Source: Thiomonas bhubaneswarensis (GTDB lineage: Bacteria; Pseudomonadota; Gammaproteobacteria; Burkholderiales; Burkholderiaceae_C). Taken from it: a DNA stretch of 64,000 nucleotides. Of the stretch, positions 12,823-22,869 are shown piece after piece (positions within the stretch are counted from its first letter, which is position 1; every line of letters starts with the position of its first letter). The notes below the pieces were generated by a model, which did no database searches, had not been told where the DNA came from, and saw only the letters and a list, made by a program, of their open reading frames with translations. The stretch spans positions 23,135-87,134 of the forward strand of contig NZ_LIPV01000010.1 in the NCBI RefSeq assembly GCF_001418255.1, read 5' to 3'. Position numbers and translations under genes: made by a program.

Positions 12823-13650
12823 ATGGCAAGGCACTGGCAAGCCGGTCGATTCACTTTGTCTCTACAGCGGCCGCTGGTCATGGGCATCGTCAATGTCACG
12901 CCCGACTCCTTTTCCGACGGCGGGCAGCATGCGGACGCGCGCCAGGCCCTGCAACATGCACGGCTGCTGATCGACGAGGGGGCGGACATTCTGGACGTTG
13001 GCGGCGAGTCGTCACGGCCCGGTTCTCCGCGCCTGACGCACGCGCAGGAGTGGGCCCGGATCGGCCCGGTGCTCGAAGAAGTGGTGCGATGGAACGTGCC
13101 GGTGTCGGTCGATACCTATCAGCCCGAAACCATGCGGCGTGCGCTGGACCTCGGCGTGGACATCATCAACGACATCCATGCCCTGCAACGGCCCGGCGGC
13201 CTGGAGGCGGTTGCCGGTTCGACCGCGGGGGTCTGCCTGATGCACATGCAGGGCGACCCGGAGTCGATGCAGCAGTCGCCGCACTACGCCGACGTGCTGG
13301 CCGAAGTGCGCGATTTTTTGCTGGCGCGCGCCGCTGCGGCCGAGGCGGCTGGCATCGCACGGTCGAGAATCGCCCTCGATCCGGGGTTTGGATTTGGCAA
13401 GACGCTCGATCACAATCTGACCTTGGCGAAACGGCTGCCCGAGATCGCACAATCTGGTTACCCGCTGCTGATAGGGGTTTCGCGTAAATCCATGATCGGC
13501 GCCCTGACGGGGCGCGAGGTGTCGGCCCGCTTGGCCGGCAGCCTGGCGGCAGCGATGGTCTGCGTCGCAGGTGGCGCCGACATCGTGCGTGTGCATGATG
13601 TCGCGCCGACGGTGGATGCATTGAAAGTGTGGTGCGCCCTGGATCGTTGA
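12823..13650 (+). CDS. folP: Dihydropteroate synthase
   Basis: A 275-residue DHPS, which condenses p-aminobenzoate with dihydropterin pyrophosphate in folate synthesis and is the sulfonamide target. Signature one is [12 protein letters not shown] and signature two includes [19 protein letters not shown] binds the pterin and GVSRKSMIG lies near the C-terminus. ATG 12823 was chosen because GGAG lies 9 nt upstream; an ATG at 12808 lies right behind the ftsH terminator. folP-glmM order after ftsH is the usual proteobacterial arrangement. Confidence 0.96.
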   Translation: MARHWQAGRFTLSLQRPLVMGIVNVTPDSFSDGGQHADARQALQHARLLIDEGADILDVGGESSRPGSPRLTHAQEWARIGPVLEEVVRWNVPVSVDTYQPETMRRALDLGVDIINDIHALQRPGGLEAVAGSTAGVCLMHMQGDPESMQQSPHYADVLAEVRDFLLARAAAAEAAGIARSRIALDPGFGFGKTLDHNLTLAKRLPEIAQSGYPLLIGVSRKSMIGALTGREVSARLAGSLAAAMVCVAGGADIVRVHDVAPTVDALKVWCALDR

Positions 13651-13694
13651 GGCCGCGTGCCGCAGATGGACATCTCAACTTGGACGGAGCAAGC

Positions 13695-15014
13695 ATGAGC
13701 AGAAAGTATTTCGGGACCGATGGGGTTCGTGGCCACGTGGGCAAGAGCCCGATCGTGCCGGAGTTCGGCATGCGCCTTGGGCATGCCGCGGGCAAGGTGT
13801 TGCGCAATCAGGGGGTGCAGAGGCCGACAGTGCTAATCGGCAAGGACACCCGCATTTCGGGCTACATGCTCGAAGCGGCGCTGGAATGCGGCTTCATCGC
13901 CGCCGGTTGCGATGTGGTGCTGGTGGGGCCGCTGCCGACGCCTGGTGTGGCCTACCTCACCCGCGCGCTAAGGCTCGATCTTGGGGTGGTGATCAGCGCC
14001 TCGCACAACCCGTTCGCCGATAACGGCATCAAATTCTTCTCGTCTGGCGGCAGCAAGCTGCCGGATGTCTGGGAGCTTGAAGTCGAAGCCACTTTGGCTG
14101 AGGCCGAGGGTTGCGTGCCCTCCGAGCAGCTCGGCAAAGCCCGGCGCCTCGACGATGCCGCGGGGCGCTACATCGAATTCTGCAAGAGCACCTTTCCGAA
14201 TCACCTCACCCTCAAGGGGCTGCGTCTGGTGGTGGACTGCGCCCACGGCGCGGCCTATCACATCGCGCCCTCGGTGTTCCACGAGTTGGGTGCCGAAGTC
14301 ATCTCCATCGGCGCGCATCCCGACGGGTTCAACATCAACAAAGACGTTGGCGCCACCGCACCCGACGCCCTGATCCGCGCGGTGCGGGCCAACCATGCCG
14401 ATTACGGCATCGCACTCGACGGCGATGCCGACCGGCTGCAACTCGTCGATCGCCACGGACGCCTGTTCAACGGCGATGAACTGCTCTATCTGCTGGCCAT
14501 GGATCGCAAGCCCGCAGGTGTGGTGGGCACGCTGATGACCAATATGGCCGTTGAGAAGGCGCTGCAGCAGCAGGGTATGGAATTCGTGCGCGCCGCGGTG
14601 GGCGACCGCTATGTGCTCGAGGAACTGCTGGCCCGAGGCTGGCAACTCGGTGGCGAGGGCTCGGGTCACATGCTGTTGCTCGATCGGCACACAACCGGAG
14701 ACGGCATCGTCGCCGCCTTGCAGATGCTCGAACTGGTGGTGCGCACGGGCCGCAGCCTGGGCGAACAACTGCAGGCGGTACAGCTTTTTTCCCAGACACT
14801 GCTCAACGTCAAGCTGCCTCAGGGCCTCGACTGGAAGAACCACGCCGGTTTTGCCCAGGCTCGCGCCGCAGCAGAGGCGCAGATCAACGGCAGTGGTCGC
14901 GTGCTCATCCGTCCCTCCGGTACCGAACCGGTGCTGCGCATCATGGTCGAGCATGCCGAGCAGGAACAGGGCGCGCGCGTGGCCTCCGCGCTCAAGGCGG
15001 CGTTGCTCGAGTGA
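13695..15014 (+). CDS. glmM: Phosphoglucosamine mutase
   Basis: A 439-residue enzyme converting glucosamine-6-phosphate to glucosamine-1-phosphate for peptidoglycan and LPS precursors. The phosphoserine motif ISASHNP places the catalytic Ser at about residue 103. The metal-binding loop is DGDADR (around 242-247) and the C-terminal phosphate-binding loop is [15 protein letters not shown] 13695 is preceded by GGAG and yields the canonical [13 protein letters not shown] start. It follows folP by 44 nt, so an operon is likely. Confidence 0.97.
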   Translation: MSRKYFGTDGVRGHVGKSPIVPEFGMRLGHAAGKVLRNQGVQRPTVLIGKDTRISGYMLEAALECGFIAAGCDVVLVGPLPTPGVAYLTRALRLDLGVVISASHNPFADNGIKFFSSGGSKLPDVWELEVEATLAEAEGCVPSEQLGKARRLDDAAGRYIEFCKSTFPNHLTLKGLRLVVDCAHGAAYHIAPSVFHELGAEVISIGAHPDGFNINKDVGATAPDALIRAVRANHADYGIALDGDADRLQLVDRHGRLFNGDELLYLLAMDRKPAGVVGTLMTNMAVEKALQQQGMEFVRAAVGDRYVLEELLARGWQLGGEGSGHMLLLDRHTTGDGIVAALQMLELVVRTGRSLGEQLQAVQLFSQTLLNVKLPQGLDWKNHAGFAQARAAAEAQINGSGRVLIRPSGTEPVLRIMVEHAEQEQGARVASALKAALLE

Positions 15015-15092
15015 GGCCCAGGGTGACCCGGTAAAGCAGCGCAAGGCCTTGATTTTTCAGGGTCATGTTGTGACAGTCGTAACAAGACATAC

Positions 15093-15110
15093 GTATCACG
15101 GAGTTGTCAT
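15093..15110 (+). promoter_or_regulatory. Pho box-like PhoB site upstream of first pstS
   Basis: GTATCAC, four bases, then TTGTCAT forms the two 7-bp direct half-sites with 11-bp period expected of a Pho box (consensus CTGTCAT-N4-CTGTCAT). It lies 67 nt before the pstS start, so PhoB would activate this operon under phosphate limitation. The match is good but not perfect. Confidence 0.55.
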
Positions 15111-15177
15111 ATTGGGCGTCTGAAATGCCGTCCAGCCCTCGCCGTCAGTGCGGGGAATGTCCCTTCGGAGAAATACG

Positions 15178-16260
15178 ATGTCCCTGAATCTGTCCCGTCG
15201 CACCCAGCTCAAGGCCGGTCTGGCTGTTGCTGGTCTGACCCTCGCCTCTGGTCTGTTCGCGCTGCCCGCCCAAGCCTCCCAGATCACCCTGCTGGAAACC
15301 GGCTCCACACTGCTCTACCCGCTGTTCAACCTCTGGGTGCCCGACTACACCAAGGCCCACCCCGATGTGAAGATCACCACCCAGGGCACCGGCAGCGGCA
15401 CTGGCATCGCCGAAGCGATTTCCGGCGTGGCGCAGATCGGCGCATCCGACGCCTACATGGCCGATGCGCAGATCAAGCAGAACCCCAGCATCGTCAACAT
15501 TCCCCTGGCCATCTCCGCCCAGACCATCAACTACAACGTGCCCGGTCTGAACAACAAGCACCTCAAGCTCGACGGGCCGGTGCTGGCCGGCATCTACGAC
15601 GGCAGCATCAAGAACTGGGACGACGCCGCCATCAAGGCGCTGAACCCCGGCGTCAAGCTGCCCAATCACACCATCGTGCCCATCCACCGCACCGACGGCA
15701 GTGGCGATACCTTCATCTTCAGCCAGTACCTCTCGTTCTCCACGCCCAAGTGGAATGACAGCGTCGGCTTCGGCACGTCCATCTCCTGGCCTGCGGTGCA
15801 GGGCGGGGTGGGTGCCAACGGCAACCCCGGCATGGTGCAGGCCTGCCAGCAGACGCCTTACTCGGTCGCCTACATCGGCGTGAGCTTCCACAAGGAAATC
15901 GCCAAGGCCGGCCTGGGCACCGCGATGATCAAGAACAAGGCTGGTCACTTCCTCCTGCCGACCGCCAAGACGGTGAGTGCGGCGGCCTCGGGCCTGATCG
16001 CCAAGACACCGGCCGATGAGCGTTTGAGCCTGGTGTTCTCCGACGGAGCCGACTCTTATCCCATCATCAATTACGAATACGCCATCGTCAACACCAAGCA
16101 GGCCAACCCCGAAACCGCCAAGGCCATCCGCGAGTTTCTCGGCTGGGCGGTGGAAACCAAGGGCGGCAACGCGGCCAAGTATCTTGAACAAGTGCGCTTC
16201 ATCGCCCTGCCTGCGCGCATTCAGGAACTGAGCAAGGCGCAGATCGCCAAGATCCAGTAA
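15178..16260 (+). CDS. pstS: Phosphate ABC transporter substrate-binding protein PstS (copy 1)
   Basis: A 360-residue periplasmic phosphate-binding protein. The N-terminus has a twin-arginine-like signal (SRRTQLK followed by a hydrophobic stretch and PAQAS), so export by Tat is possible. TGSGTGIAEAISG and DGSGDTFIF correspond to the phosphate-binding loops of PstS proteins. CGGAG lies 7 nt before the ATG. It differs clearly from copy 2 (18273-19304) in sequence and export signal, so the two may differ in affinity or in anion specificity. It heads a pstS-pstC-pstA set that lacks its own pstB. Confidence 0.9.
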   Translation: MSLNLSRRTQLKAGLAVAGLTLASGLFALPAQASQITLLETGSTLLYPLFNLWVPDYTKAHPDVKITTQGTGSGTGIAEAISGVAQIGASDAYMADAQIKQNPSIVNIPLAISAQTINYNVPGLNNKHLKLDGPVLAGIYDGSIKNWDDAAIKALNPGVKLPNHTIVPIHRTDGSGDTFIFSQYLSFSTPKWNDSVGFGTSISWPAVQGGVGANGNPGMVQACQQTPYSVAYIGVSFHKEIAKAGLGTAMIKNKAGHFLLPTAKTVSAAASGLIAKTPADERLSLVFSDGADSYPIINYEYAIVNTKQANPETAKAIREFLGWAVETKGGNAAKYLEQVRFIALPARIQELSKAQIAKIQ

Positions 16261-16282
16261 CACTGACCGTAAACCGCACCGT

Positions 16283-16319
16283 CCGGGCCGCCCTTGGGGC
16301 TGCCCGGGCGCGTGTTTTT
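16283..16319 (+). terminator. Hairpin with T-run between pstS and pstC (likely attenuator)
   Basis: CCGGGC (16283-16288) pairs with GCCCGG (16302-16307), with an inner GCCC/GGGC extension, and TTTTTC follows at 16315-16320. Within an operon such a hairpin commonly lets the binding protein be made in excess over the permease. Confidence 0.6.
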
Positions 16320-16342
16320 CTCCTCCTCGAATTCTTCCAGCC

Positions 16343-17299
16343 ATGCGCGTGTTCCGTCCCGGACTGCTTGCCGTCTCCACTCTGATTCCGCTTGCGCTGA
16401 TGGCGATCGTGGTGTTTCTGACGGCCTACTCATGGCCCGCGATCCAGTTCAACGGACTGCACTTTCTGACCACGGAAACCTGGAACCTCGGCAACCTGTA
16501 TTCCAACCCGGTCAAGCGCTACGGCTTTGAAGTGCCTATCGGCGCGACCTACGGCATCTGGGTGTTCATCGTCGGCACCCTGGCGAGTTCGGCGATTGCG
16601 CTGCTGCTGGCCGTGCCCGTGGGCATCGGCGTGGCGCTGTTTCTGAACGACTACGCGCCGCATGCGCTGCGCGGCGCCTTCTCCCAGATCGTCGAGTTGC
16701 TGGCCATGGTGCCCAGCGTGGTTTACGGCCTTTGGGGACTGGAGGTGCTGGCGCCGCTGGTGCTCACCCATATTGCACCCCTGCTGGAGCGCGTGCTGGG
16801 CTTCATTCCGTTCTTCTCCGGGGCGGCCACCAGCGGTTTCGGCCTGCTGACCGCGGGTCTGGTTCTTGCGCTGATGGTGCTGCCGGTCATCACCAGCACC
16901 TTGGTCGAGGCGCTCAAACGGGTGCCACGCGAAATGCGTGAATCGAGTTTCGCGCTGGGCGCTACCCGGGCCGAAGTGCTGCTGCACATCTTGCTGCCCG
17001 CCGTGCGCGTGCCGCTGATCGGCGCGGTCATTCTGGCGCTGGGCCGGGCGCTGGGGGAAACCATGGCGGTGCTCATGGTTAGCGGCGGCGCGCTCAACTA
17101 TCTGCCAGACACCCTTTATAGCCCCATCACCAGCATGGCGGCGTTCATCGCTTCCCAACTCGACAGCGCCTTGCAGGACCCTAGCGGAATGGCCGTTCGC
17201 TCGCTGGCGGAAATTGCCCTGGTGCTGCTCATCATCGCAGTCATCGTCAATGTCATCGCTCGCCTCCTCACAAACCGCATCGCCGTCCATCGTGTCTGA
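16343..17299 (+). CDS. pstC: Phosphate ABC transporter permease PstC (copy 1)
   Basis: A 318-residue inner-membrane permease with about six transmembrane helices. The EAA-type cytoplasmic loop ESSFALGATRAEVLLHILLPAVR, which contacts the ATPase, lies around residues 195-217. The [16 protein letters not shown] segment is characteristic of PstC. It partners with PstA to form the phosphate channel. It overlaps pstA by 8 nt. Confidence 0.93.
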   Translation: MRVFRPGLLAVSTLIPLALMAIVVFLTAYSWPAIQFNGLHFLTTETWNLGNLYSNPVKRYGFEVPIGATYGIWVFIVGTLASSAIALLLAVPVGIGVALFLNDYAPHALRGAFSQIVELLAMVPSVVYGLWGLEVLAPLVLTHIAPLLERVLGFIPFFSGAATSGFGLLTAGLVLALMVLPVITSTLVEALKRVPREMRESSFALGATRAEVLLHILLPAVRVPLIGAVILALGRALGETMAVLMVSGGALNYLPDTLYSPITSMAAFIASQLDSALQDPSGMAVRSLAEIALVLLIIAVIVNVIARLLTNRIAVHRV

Positions 17300-18146
17300 G
17301 CGGGTCAGCCGTCGGCAACGCAAGCGCCGGGTGTTCAACGGCGTGTTCGCGGCGCTGTGCGTCCTGGCATTCGCCGTGGTGGTGGTGCCGCTTGCCGACC
17401 TGTTGTGGATGACTCTGTCCAAGGGAAGCGCGGCACTGTCGATCGGCCTGTTCACCCAGGTGACCAACGGTATCAGCGGCGGGCTGCTCAATGCCATCGA
17501 AGGCTCGCTGGTGCTTAGCGGCGGTGCGCTGCTGCTCGCCGCGCCCATCGGCGTGCTCAGCGGCATCTATCTGGCGGAATATGGCCACGGGCGTTGGGGC
17601 AGGGTGGTGCGCTTCCTATCCGATGTGCTGACCGGTGTGCCCTCCATCGTGCTGGGGTACTTCGCCTACGTCACCCTGGTGGTGGGCATGGGCTGGCAGT
17701 TTTCGGCGCTGGCCGGGGCCATCACCCTGGCCATCATGGTCATGCCCTACATCGCCCGCTTCACCGAATTGTCCATGCGACAGAACCCGGCCAGCCTGCG
17801 CGAAGCCGCGTATGCGCTGGGCTGCAAGGAACATCAGGTGGTGATGCGCGTGCTGCTGCCCTCGGCGCGCGCCGGGGTGCTCACGGGCGTGCTGTTCGCG
17901 CTGGCGATTTCGGTGGGTGAAACCGCGCCGCTGATCTACACCGCGGGCTGGTCGAACTATCTGTGGAATGGCAAATTGACGCAGGAACCCATCGGCTATC
18001 TCACCTATGTGATCTGGAGCTTCATCAACCAGCCGTTCGCCTCGGCGCACGCGCTGGCCTACGCCGCAGCGTTTCTGGTGGTGGGTATCGTGCTGGCGAT
18101 CAATCTGGTGGCGCGCCTGTTCCTGCTGAAGAAACGGGTTTCTTGA
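17292..18146 (+). CDS. pstA: Phosphate ABC transporter permease PstA (copy 1)
   Basis: A 285-residue permease with six predicted helices and the coupling loop [40 protein letters not shown] is typical of PstA. I chose GTG 17292, which overlaps the pstC stop by 8 nt; ATG 17250 would add 14 residues and overlap by 50 nt. No ribosome-binding site decides, but a short overlap suits translational coupling. No pstB follows, so the set probably uses the ATPase encoded at 21323. Confidence 0.9.
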   Translation: MSERVSRRQRKRRVFNGVFAALCVLAFAVVVVPLADLLWMTLSKGSAALSIGLFTQVTNGISGGLLNAIEGSLVLSGGALLLAAPIGVLSGIYLAEYGHGRWGRVVRFLSDVLTGVPSIVLGYFAYVTLVVGMGWQFSALAGAITLAIMVMPYIARFTELSMRQNPASLREAAYALGCKEHQVVMRVLLPSARAGVLTGVLFALAISVGETAPLIYTAGWSNYLWNGKLTQEPIGYLTYVIWSFINQPFASAHALAYAAAFLVVGIVLAINLVARLFLLKKRVS

Positions 18147-18179
18147 GCCGATTAGTGCATTCCCGTGAATGACACGAAA

Positions 18180-18207
18180 ATGTCATATTCGTGTCTTAAA
18201 GTGTCGG
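18180..18207 (+). promoter_or_regulatory. Pho box-like PhoB site upstream of second pstS
   Basis: ATGTCAT-ATTC-GTGTCTT (18180-18197) forms two half-sites at an 11-bp period, and a further GTGTCGG half-site follows at 18201. This matches the direct-repeat design of PhoB sites. An 8-bp inverted repeat (18171-18178 with 18188-18195) overlaps it and could fold at the end of the pstA transcript. Confidence 0.6.
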
Positions 18208-18272
18208 TCGCTGCCTCACACGGGCATGTTGCTTTGCGCCGTTCATACCGTTCAACACAGGGAGTTCACTCA

Positions 18273-19304
18273 ATGAAAATTATCGTCAAGAGCCTGCTGG
18301 CTTCGGCCCTTCTGGCCGCTACTTACAGCGCCAATGCGCTCGAAATTTCGGGCGCCGGTGCCACGTTTCCCCAGCCCGTCTATGAAAAGTGGGCCTACGA
18401 GTTCAACAAGGCCGGCATGGGCAAGGTGAACTATCAGGGCGTGGGCTCTGGCGCCGGCATCAAGCAGATCAAGGCCAAAACCGTCGATTTCGGCGCTTCC
18501 GACATGCCGCTGACCGATGAAGAGCTGGCCAAGGACGGCCTGATCCAGTTTCCGACCGTTATGGGCGGCGTGGTGCCCGTGGTCAACATCGCCGGGATCA
18601 AGTCCAACGAGATGAAGCTCACCGGTGCGGTGCTGGCCGACATCTACATGGGCAAGATCACCAAGTGGAACGATCCCGCCATCGCCAAGCTCAACCCTGG
18701 CGTGAAGCTGCCTGATGCGCAGATCGCCGTGGTGCGTCGTGCTGACGCTTCGGGCACCACGTTCATCTTCTCGAACTACCTGTCTAAGACCAACCCCGAG
18801 TGGGCCGAGAAGTACAAGTTCGGCACCACCGTCAACTGGCCCGTCGGCACGGGCGGCAAGGGCAACCCCGGCGTGGCCGGCTTCGTGACGCAACTGCCGA
18901 ACTCCATCGGCTATGTGGAATACGCCTACGCCAAGCAGAACCCCAAGCTCGACGTGGTCGATCTGGTGAACAAGGCTGGCAAGACGGTCAAGCCTTCGAT
19001 CGACGCCTTCAAGGCTGCCGCCGCTGGCGCCGATTGGAGCAAGACCTTCTATCAAGTGCTGACCGACCAGCCGGGCGACGCCTCCTGGCCGATCACCAAC
19101 GCCACCTACATCCTGGTGCACAAGACAGCCGACAAGCCTGAGCAGACTGCCGACGTGTTCAAGTTCTTCCAGTGGGCCTACAAGGATGGCGACAAGGCAG
19201 CTGAAGGTCTGGATTACATCCCCATGCCTGCTGCTGTGAAGGAAGCGATCTACAAGGAGTGGGGTTCGGTGAAGTCGGCCTCCGGCCAGCAGGTCTGGAA
19301 GTAA
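18273..19304 (+). CDS. pstS: Phosphate ABC transporter substrate-binding protein PstS (copy 2)
   Basis: A 343-residue periplasmic phosphate-binding protein with a standard Sec signal peptide (MKIIVKSLLASALLAATYSANA). It is of the E. coli PstS type: ISGAGATFPQPVYEKW at the mature N-terminus, GVGSGAGIKQI, and DASGTTFIFSNYL for phosphate contacts. CAGGGAG precedes the ATG by 8 nt. It starts the second, complete operon pstS-pstC-pstA-pstB-phoU-phoB-phoR. Confidence 0.95.
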   Translation: MKIIVKSLLASALLAATYSANALEISGAGATFPQPVYEKWAYEFNKAGMGKVNYQGVGSGAGIKQIKAKTVDFGASDMPLTDEELAKDGLIQFPTVMGGVVPVVNIAGIKSNEMKLTGAVLADIYMGKITKWNDPAIAKLNPGVKLPDAQIAVVRRADASGTTFIFSNYLSKTNPEWAEKYKFGTTVNWPVGTGGKGNPGVAGFVTQLPNSIGYVEYAYAKQNPKLDVVDLVNKAGKTVKPSIDAFKAAAAGADWSKTFYQVLTDQPGDASWPITNATYILVHKTADKPEQTADVFKFFQWAYKDGDKAAEGLDYIPMPAAVKEAIYKEWGSVKSASGQQVWK

Positions 19305-19329
19305 TCGAGCCTGAAGCGGTAAATCCCTC

Positions 19330-19402
19330 GCAATGATCGCATGGCCTGTGCCCCGATCATTGCGGGATGCCACAGGCCCGCACGGAGCGTTCCGTGCGGG
19401 CC
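19330..19402 (+). other. Cluster of overlapping hairpins between pstS and pstC
   Basis: Three inverted repeats share this 73-bp gap. Stem A pairs 19330-19339 with 19354-19363. Stem B pairs 19343-19350 with 19371-19378. Stem C pairs 19375-19386 with 19391-19402 (12 bp, 4-nt loop). B interlocks with A as an H-type pseudoknot and excludes C. No T-run follows, so this is not a classical terminator; a 3'-end stabiliser for pstS mRNA or a folding switch is more likely. Confidence 0.6.
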
Positions 19403-19426
19403 AGTTTGATTGAAGGATTTACAGTC

Positions 19427-20437
19427 ATGGCTGCGAGCTATTCCACAACTTCCATGAACGCAAGGTCCAAGGTGCTCATCGGCGATCCCGGCGCAGGGCA
19501 GAAGCGCAAACACAACCCTCTGGGCGATCTGCTGTTTTCCGGCGCGGCCCGTCTTGCGGCCATCGTCACGCTGGCCACGCTGGTCGGCATCATCATCTCT
19601 CTGTTCATCGGCGCCTGGCCTGCGATCAAGGCCACGGGCCTGGGTTTTTTCACCAGTTCGACCTGGGATCCGACGAGCGATCAGTTCGGCGGGTTCTCCA
19701 TGATTTACGGCACGTTGATCACCTCGATCATCGCCTTGCTGATCGCGGTGCCCGTGAGCTTCGGCATCGCGCTGTTCCTCACTGAACTCTCCCCCATCTG
19801 GCTGCGGCGTCCTCTGGCCACCGCCATCGAGTTGCTCGCCGCCATTCCATCCATCGTTTACGGCATGTGGGGCCTGCTGGTTTTCGCGCCGCTGCTGGCC
19901 CAGTATGTGCAGACGCCGCTGCAGAACCTGTTCGGCAATGTGCCTGGCGTCGGCTTCCTGTTCCAGGGCGCGCCGGTGGGCATCGGCCTGCTGTCGGCCG
20001 GGGTGATCCTGGCCATCATGATCATTCCCTTCATCGCGTCGGTGATGAAGGATGTGTTCGAGATCACTCCGCCCATGCTCAAGGAATCGGCCTACGGCAT
20101 CGGCTGCACGACCTGGGAAGTGGTGCGCAATGTGGTGCTGCCCTATACCAAGGCTGGCGTCATCGGCGGCATCATGCTGGGGTTGGGGCGCGCCCTGGGC
20201 GAGACCATGGCGGTGACCTTCATCGTGGGCAATACCAGCGCGTTCAGCTCCTCGCTGTTTGCACCGGCCAACACCATCACCTCGGTGCTCGCCAATGAAT
20301 TCGCCGAGGCCGGGCCTCTGCATCAATCAGCCCTGTTCTACCTCGGACTGGTGCTGTTCTTCATCACCTTTGTTGTGCTGGCGCTGTCCAAGCTGCTGCT
20401 GGCGCAACTGGCCAAAGGCGAAGGAACCCGCTCATGA
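19427..20437 (+). CDS. pstC: Phosphate ABC transporter permease PstC (copy 2)
   Basis: A 336-residue permease with a ~45-residue cytoplasmic N-terminus and six helices. The coupling loop is [24 protein letters not shown], and [17 protein letters not shown] is the PstC signature. AAGGA is 9 nt upstream of ATG 19427. The last 4 nt overlap pstA (ATGA). It pairs with the classical PstS copy 2. Confidence 0.95.
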   Translation: MAASYSTTSMNARSKVLIGDPGAGQKRKHNPLGDLLFSGAARLAAIVTLATLVGIIISLFIGAWPAIKATGLGFFTSSTWDPTSDQFGGFSMIYGTLITSIIALLIAVPVSFGIALFLTELSPIWLRRPLATAIELLAAIPSIVYGMWGLLVFAPLLAQYVQTPLQNLFGNVPGVGFLFQGAPVGIGLLSAGVILAIMIIPFIASVMKDVFEITPPMLKESAYGIGCTTWEVVRNVVLPYTKAGVIGGIMLGLGRALGETMAVTFIVGNTSAFSSSLFAPANTITSVLANEFAEAGPLHQSALFYLGLVLFFITFVVLALSKLLLAQLAKGEGTRS

Positions 20438-21312
20438 ACGCAACGACTCTGGGCCAGACGGCCAAGGGCGACTTCCGCCAGCGTTACTTCGCGCGCCGCA
20501 AAACGACCAATATCGTCGTGCTGACCCTCTCGCTGGCGGCCATGGCCTTCGGCATGGTCTGGCTGCTCTGGATTCTGTTTTCCGTGCTGCAACTCGGCCT
20601 TAGCGGTCTGAGCGTGGCGACGTTCACGCAGATGACGCCGCCGCCGATGACCGAGGGCGGTCTGCTCAACGCCATTTACGGCTCGCTCGCCATGACCGCC
20701 GTGGGCACGCTGCTGGGCACGCCCCTGGGCATCATGGCCGGGGTCTATCTGTCGGAATATGGCGGACGGGGCTGGCTGGCGCAGGTGACTCGCTTCATCA
20801 ACGACATTCTGCTGGCGGCGCCTTCCATCATCATCGGCCTGTTTGTCTATGCGCTGATCGTGGCCAACACCAAGACCTTCTCGGGCTGGGCGGGCTCGGT
20901 GGCGCTGGCGCTGCTGGTCGTGCCGGTGGTGGTGCGCACCACCGAAGACATGCTGCGGCTGGTGCCGGGTTCGCTGCGCGAAGCCGCCTATGCACTGGGC
21001 ACGCCGAAGTGGAAGGTGATCTCCGCCGTCATCCTGCGCTCGGCGCGGGCAGGGGTGCTCACCGGCATCATGCTCGCCGTGGCGCGCATTGCCGGTGAAA
21101 CCGCGCCCCTGCTGTTCACCGCGCTGAACAACCAGTTCTTCAACATGGGGCTGTCGCAACCCATGGCCAACCTGCCGGTGACCATCTACAACTACGCGAT
21201 GAGCCCCTATAGCAACTGGCAGAGCTTGGCCTGGGCCGGGGTGCTGATCATTACCTTCGGCGTGCTGGTCATCAACGTGACCGCACGCATCCTGATTCGT
21301 CAAAAACACTGA
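20434..21312 (+). CDS. pstA: Phosphate ABC transporter permease PstA (copy 2)
   Basis: A 292-residue permease with six helices and the coupling loop [41 protein letters not shown] is the PstA signature. It overlaps pstC by 4 nt and precedes pstB by 10 nt, a tight operon. Confidence 0.95.
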   Translation: MNATTLGQTAKGDFRQRYFARRKTTNIVVLTLSLAAMAFGMVWLLWILFSVLQLGLSGLSVATFTQMTPPPMTEGGLLNAIYGSLAMTAVGTLLGTPLGIMAGVYLSEYGGRGWLAQVTRFINDILLAAPSIIIGLFVYALIVANTKTFSGWAGSVALALLVVPVVVRTTEDMLRLVPGSLREAAYALGTPKWKVISAVILRSARAGVLTGIMLAVARIAGETAPLLFTALNNQFFNMGLSQPMANLPVTIYNYAMSPYSNWQSLAWAGVLIITFGVLVINVTARILIRQKH

Positions 21313-21322
21313 GAGGCCCAAC

Positions 21323-22105
21323 ATGAGCGCTGTCGCTGAAACCCCTCAGGCTCCGGCCTGCATGACGGTCAAGAACCTGGACTTCTATTACGGCAAGTTC
21401 AAGGCGATCAAGAACGTCAACATGGAGATTGCCAAGAACAAGGTCACGGCCTTCATCGGGCCGTCGGGCTGTGGCAAATCCACCCTGCTGCGCATTTTCA
21501 ACCGCATGTTCGAGCTCTACCCCGAGCAGCGGGCCGAGGGCGAAATTCTGCTCGATGGTCAGAACATTCTGACGAGCAAGGAAGACGTGGCTTTGGTACG
21601 CGCCAAGATCGGCATGGTGTTCCAGAAGCCCACGCCGTTTCCGATGTCGATCTACGACAACATCGCCTTCGGCATCAAGCTGTACGAGAAGCTGCCCAAG
21701 TCGGAGCTCGACGACCGCGTGGAATGGGCGCTGACCAAGACCGCGCTGTGGGGCGAGGTGAAAGACAAGCTGCAGCAAAGCGGCATGAGCCTGTCGGGCG
21801 GGCAGCAGCAGCGGCTGTGTATCGCTCGTGGCGTGGCGATCAAGCCCGAGGTGCTGCTGCTCGACGAGCCGACCTCCGCGCTCGATCCCATCTCCACGGC
21901 CAAGGTGGAGGAACTGGTGATCGAGCTCAAGCGCGATTACACCGTGGCTATCGTGACCCATAATATGCAGCAGGCCGCGCGCGTGTCAGACTACACGGCT
22001 TATATGTACCTGGGCGAGCTCATCGAGTTCGGTGAGACCAATCAGATCTTCCTCAAGCCCAAAAAGCAGGAAACCGAGGACTACATCACCGGCCGCTTTG
22101 GCTGA
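21323..22105 (+). CDS. pstB: Phosphate ABC transporter ATPase PstB
   Basis: A 260-residue ATPase. Walker A is GPSGCGKST (~residues 48-56), the Q-loop is [17 protein letters not shown], the ABC signature is [14 protein letters not shown] and Walker B is [12 protein letters not shown]. It is the only pstB in the window and so probably energises both permease sets. PstB also takes part in PhoR-dependent signalling of phosphate sufficiency through PhoU. Confidence 0.97.
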   Translation: MSAVAETPQAPACMTVKNLDFYYGKFKAIKNVNMEIAKNKVTAFIGPSGCGKSTLLRIFNRMFELYPEQRAEGEILLDGQNILTSKEDVALVRAKIGMVFQKPTPFPMSIYDNIAFGIKLYEKLPKSELDDRVEWALTKTALWGEVKDKLQQSGMSLSGGQQQRLCIARGVAIKPEVLLLDEPTSALDPISTAKVEELVIELKRDYTVAIVTHNMQQAARVSDYTAYMYLGELIEFGETNQIFLKPKKQETEDYITGRFG

Positions 22106-22119
22106 TCGGAGAGCACATC

Positions 22120-22824
22120 ATGGAAAAGCAGCATCTGTCGTCGCAGTTCGACGCTGAAATCAACGCCGTTTCCACCCGCGTGCTCGAGATGGGCGGGCAG
22201 GTCGAATCGCAGCTCGCGCAGGCCATCTACGCGCTGCGCCACCTCGACATCGAGGCCGCGCGCAACGTGCTGCAGGTGGAAAAACGCGTGAACCAGATGG
22301 AAGTCGACATCGACGGCGACATCGCCCAAATCATCGCCAAGCGCCAGCCCACGGCACGCGACCTGCGCCTGCTGATGGCCATCTCCAAGACCATCGCCAA
22401 TCTGGAACGCGCTGGTGACGAAGCCTCACGCATCGCCCGAATGGCACGCGACATCGTCGAGTCGGGCTCGTCGGTGGCCATCGGCATCTCCGATCTGCAG
22501 CACGCCTCGGATCTGGCGATCGATCAGCTGCGCAAATCGCTCGACGCCTTCGCGCGTCTCGATGAAAAGGCCGCTGTCGACATCGTCGAGACCGACCGCA
22601 GCATCGACGACGAGTTCGACGGCTTCACCCGCAAGGTCATCACCTATGTGATGGAAGACCCACGTGCCATCTCCACCATGCTCGACATGATGTTCGTGGC
22701 CAAGGCCATCGAGCGCATCGGCGACCATGCGAAGAGCATTGCCGAAGCCGTCATCTATATCGTGCGCGGCACCGATGTGCGTCACAACAAGGAAGCCTTC
22801 CGCGAGGTCGCCGGCTCGCTCTGA
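22120..22824 (+). CDS. phoU: Phosphate signalling regulator PhoU
   Basis: A 234-residue all-helical PhoU with two repeated three-helix bundles. The metal-binding E/DxxxD-type motifs can be seen in ISKTIANLERAGDEASRIA (first repeat) and VAKAIERIGDHAKSIAEAV (second). PhoU conveys the state of PstSCAB to PhoR and limits phosphate uptake. It lies 14 nt after pstB. Confidence 0.96.
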   Translation: MEKQHLSSQFDAEINAVSTRVLEMGGQVESQLAQAIYALRHLDIEAARNVLQVEKRVNQMEVDIDGDIAQIIAKRQPTARDLRLLMAISKTIANLERAGDEASRIARMARDIVESGSSVAIGISDLQHASDLAIDQLRKSLDAFARLDEKAAVDIVETDRSIDDEFDGFTRKVITYVMEDPRAISTMLDMMFVAKAIERIGDHAKSIAEAVIYIVRGTDVRHNKEAFREVAGSL

Positions 22825-22869
22825 CCCCGGCCCCGGCCTCTTGCGCTTCCCTCTCCAGGGCATTGAACC

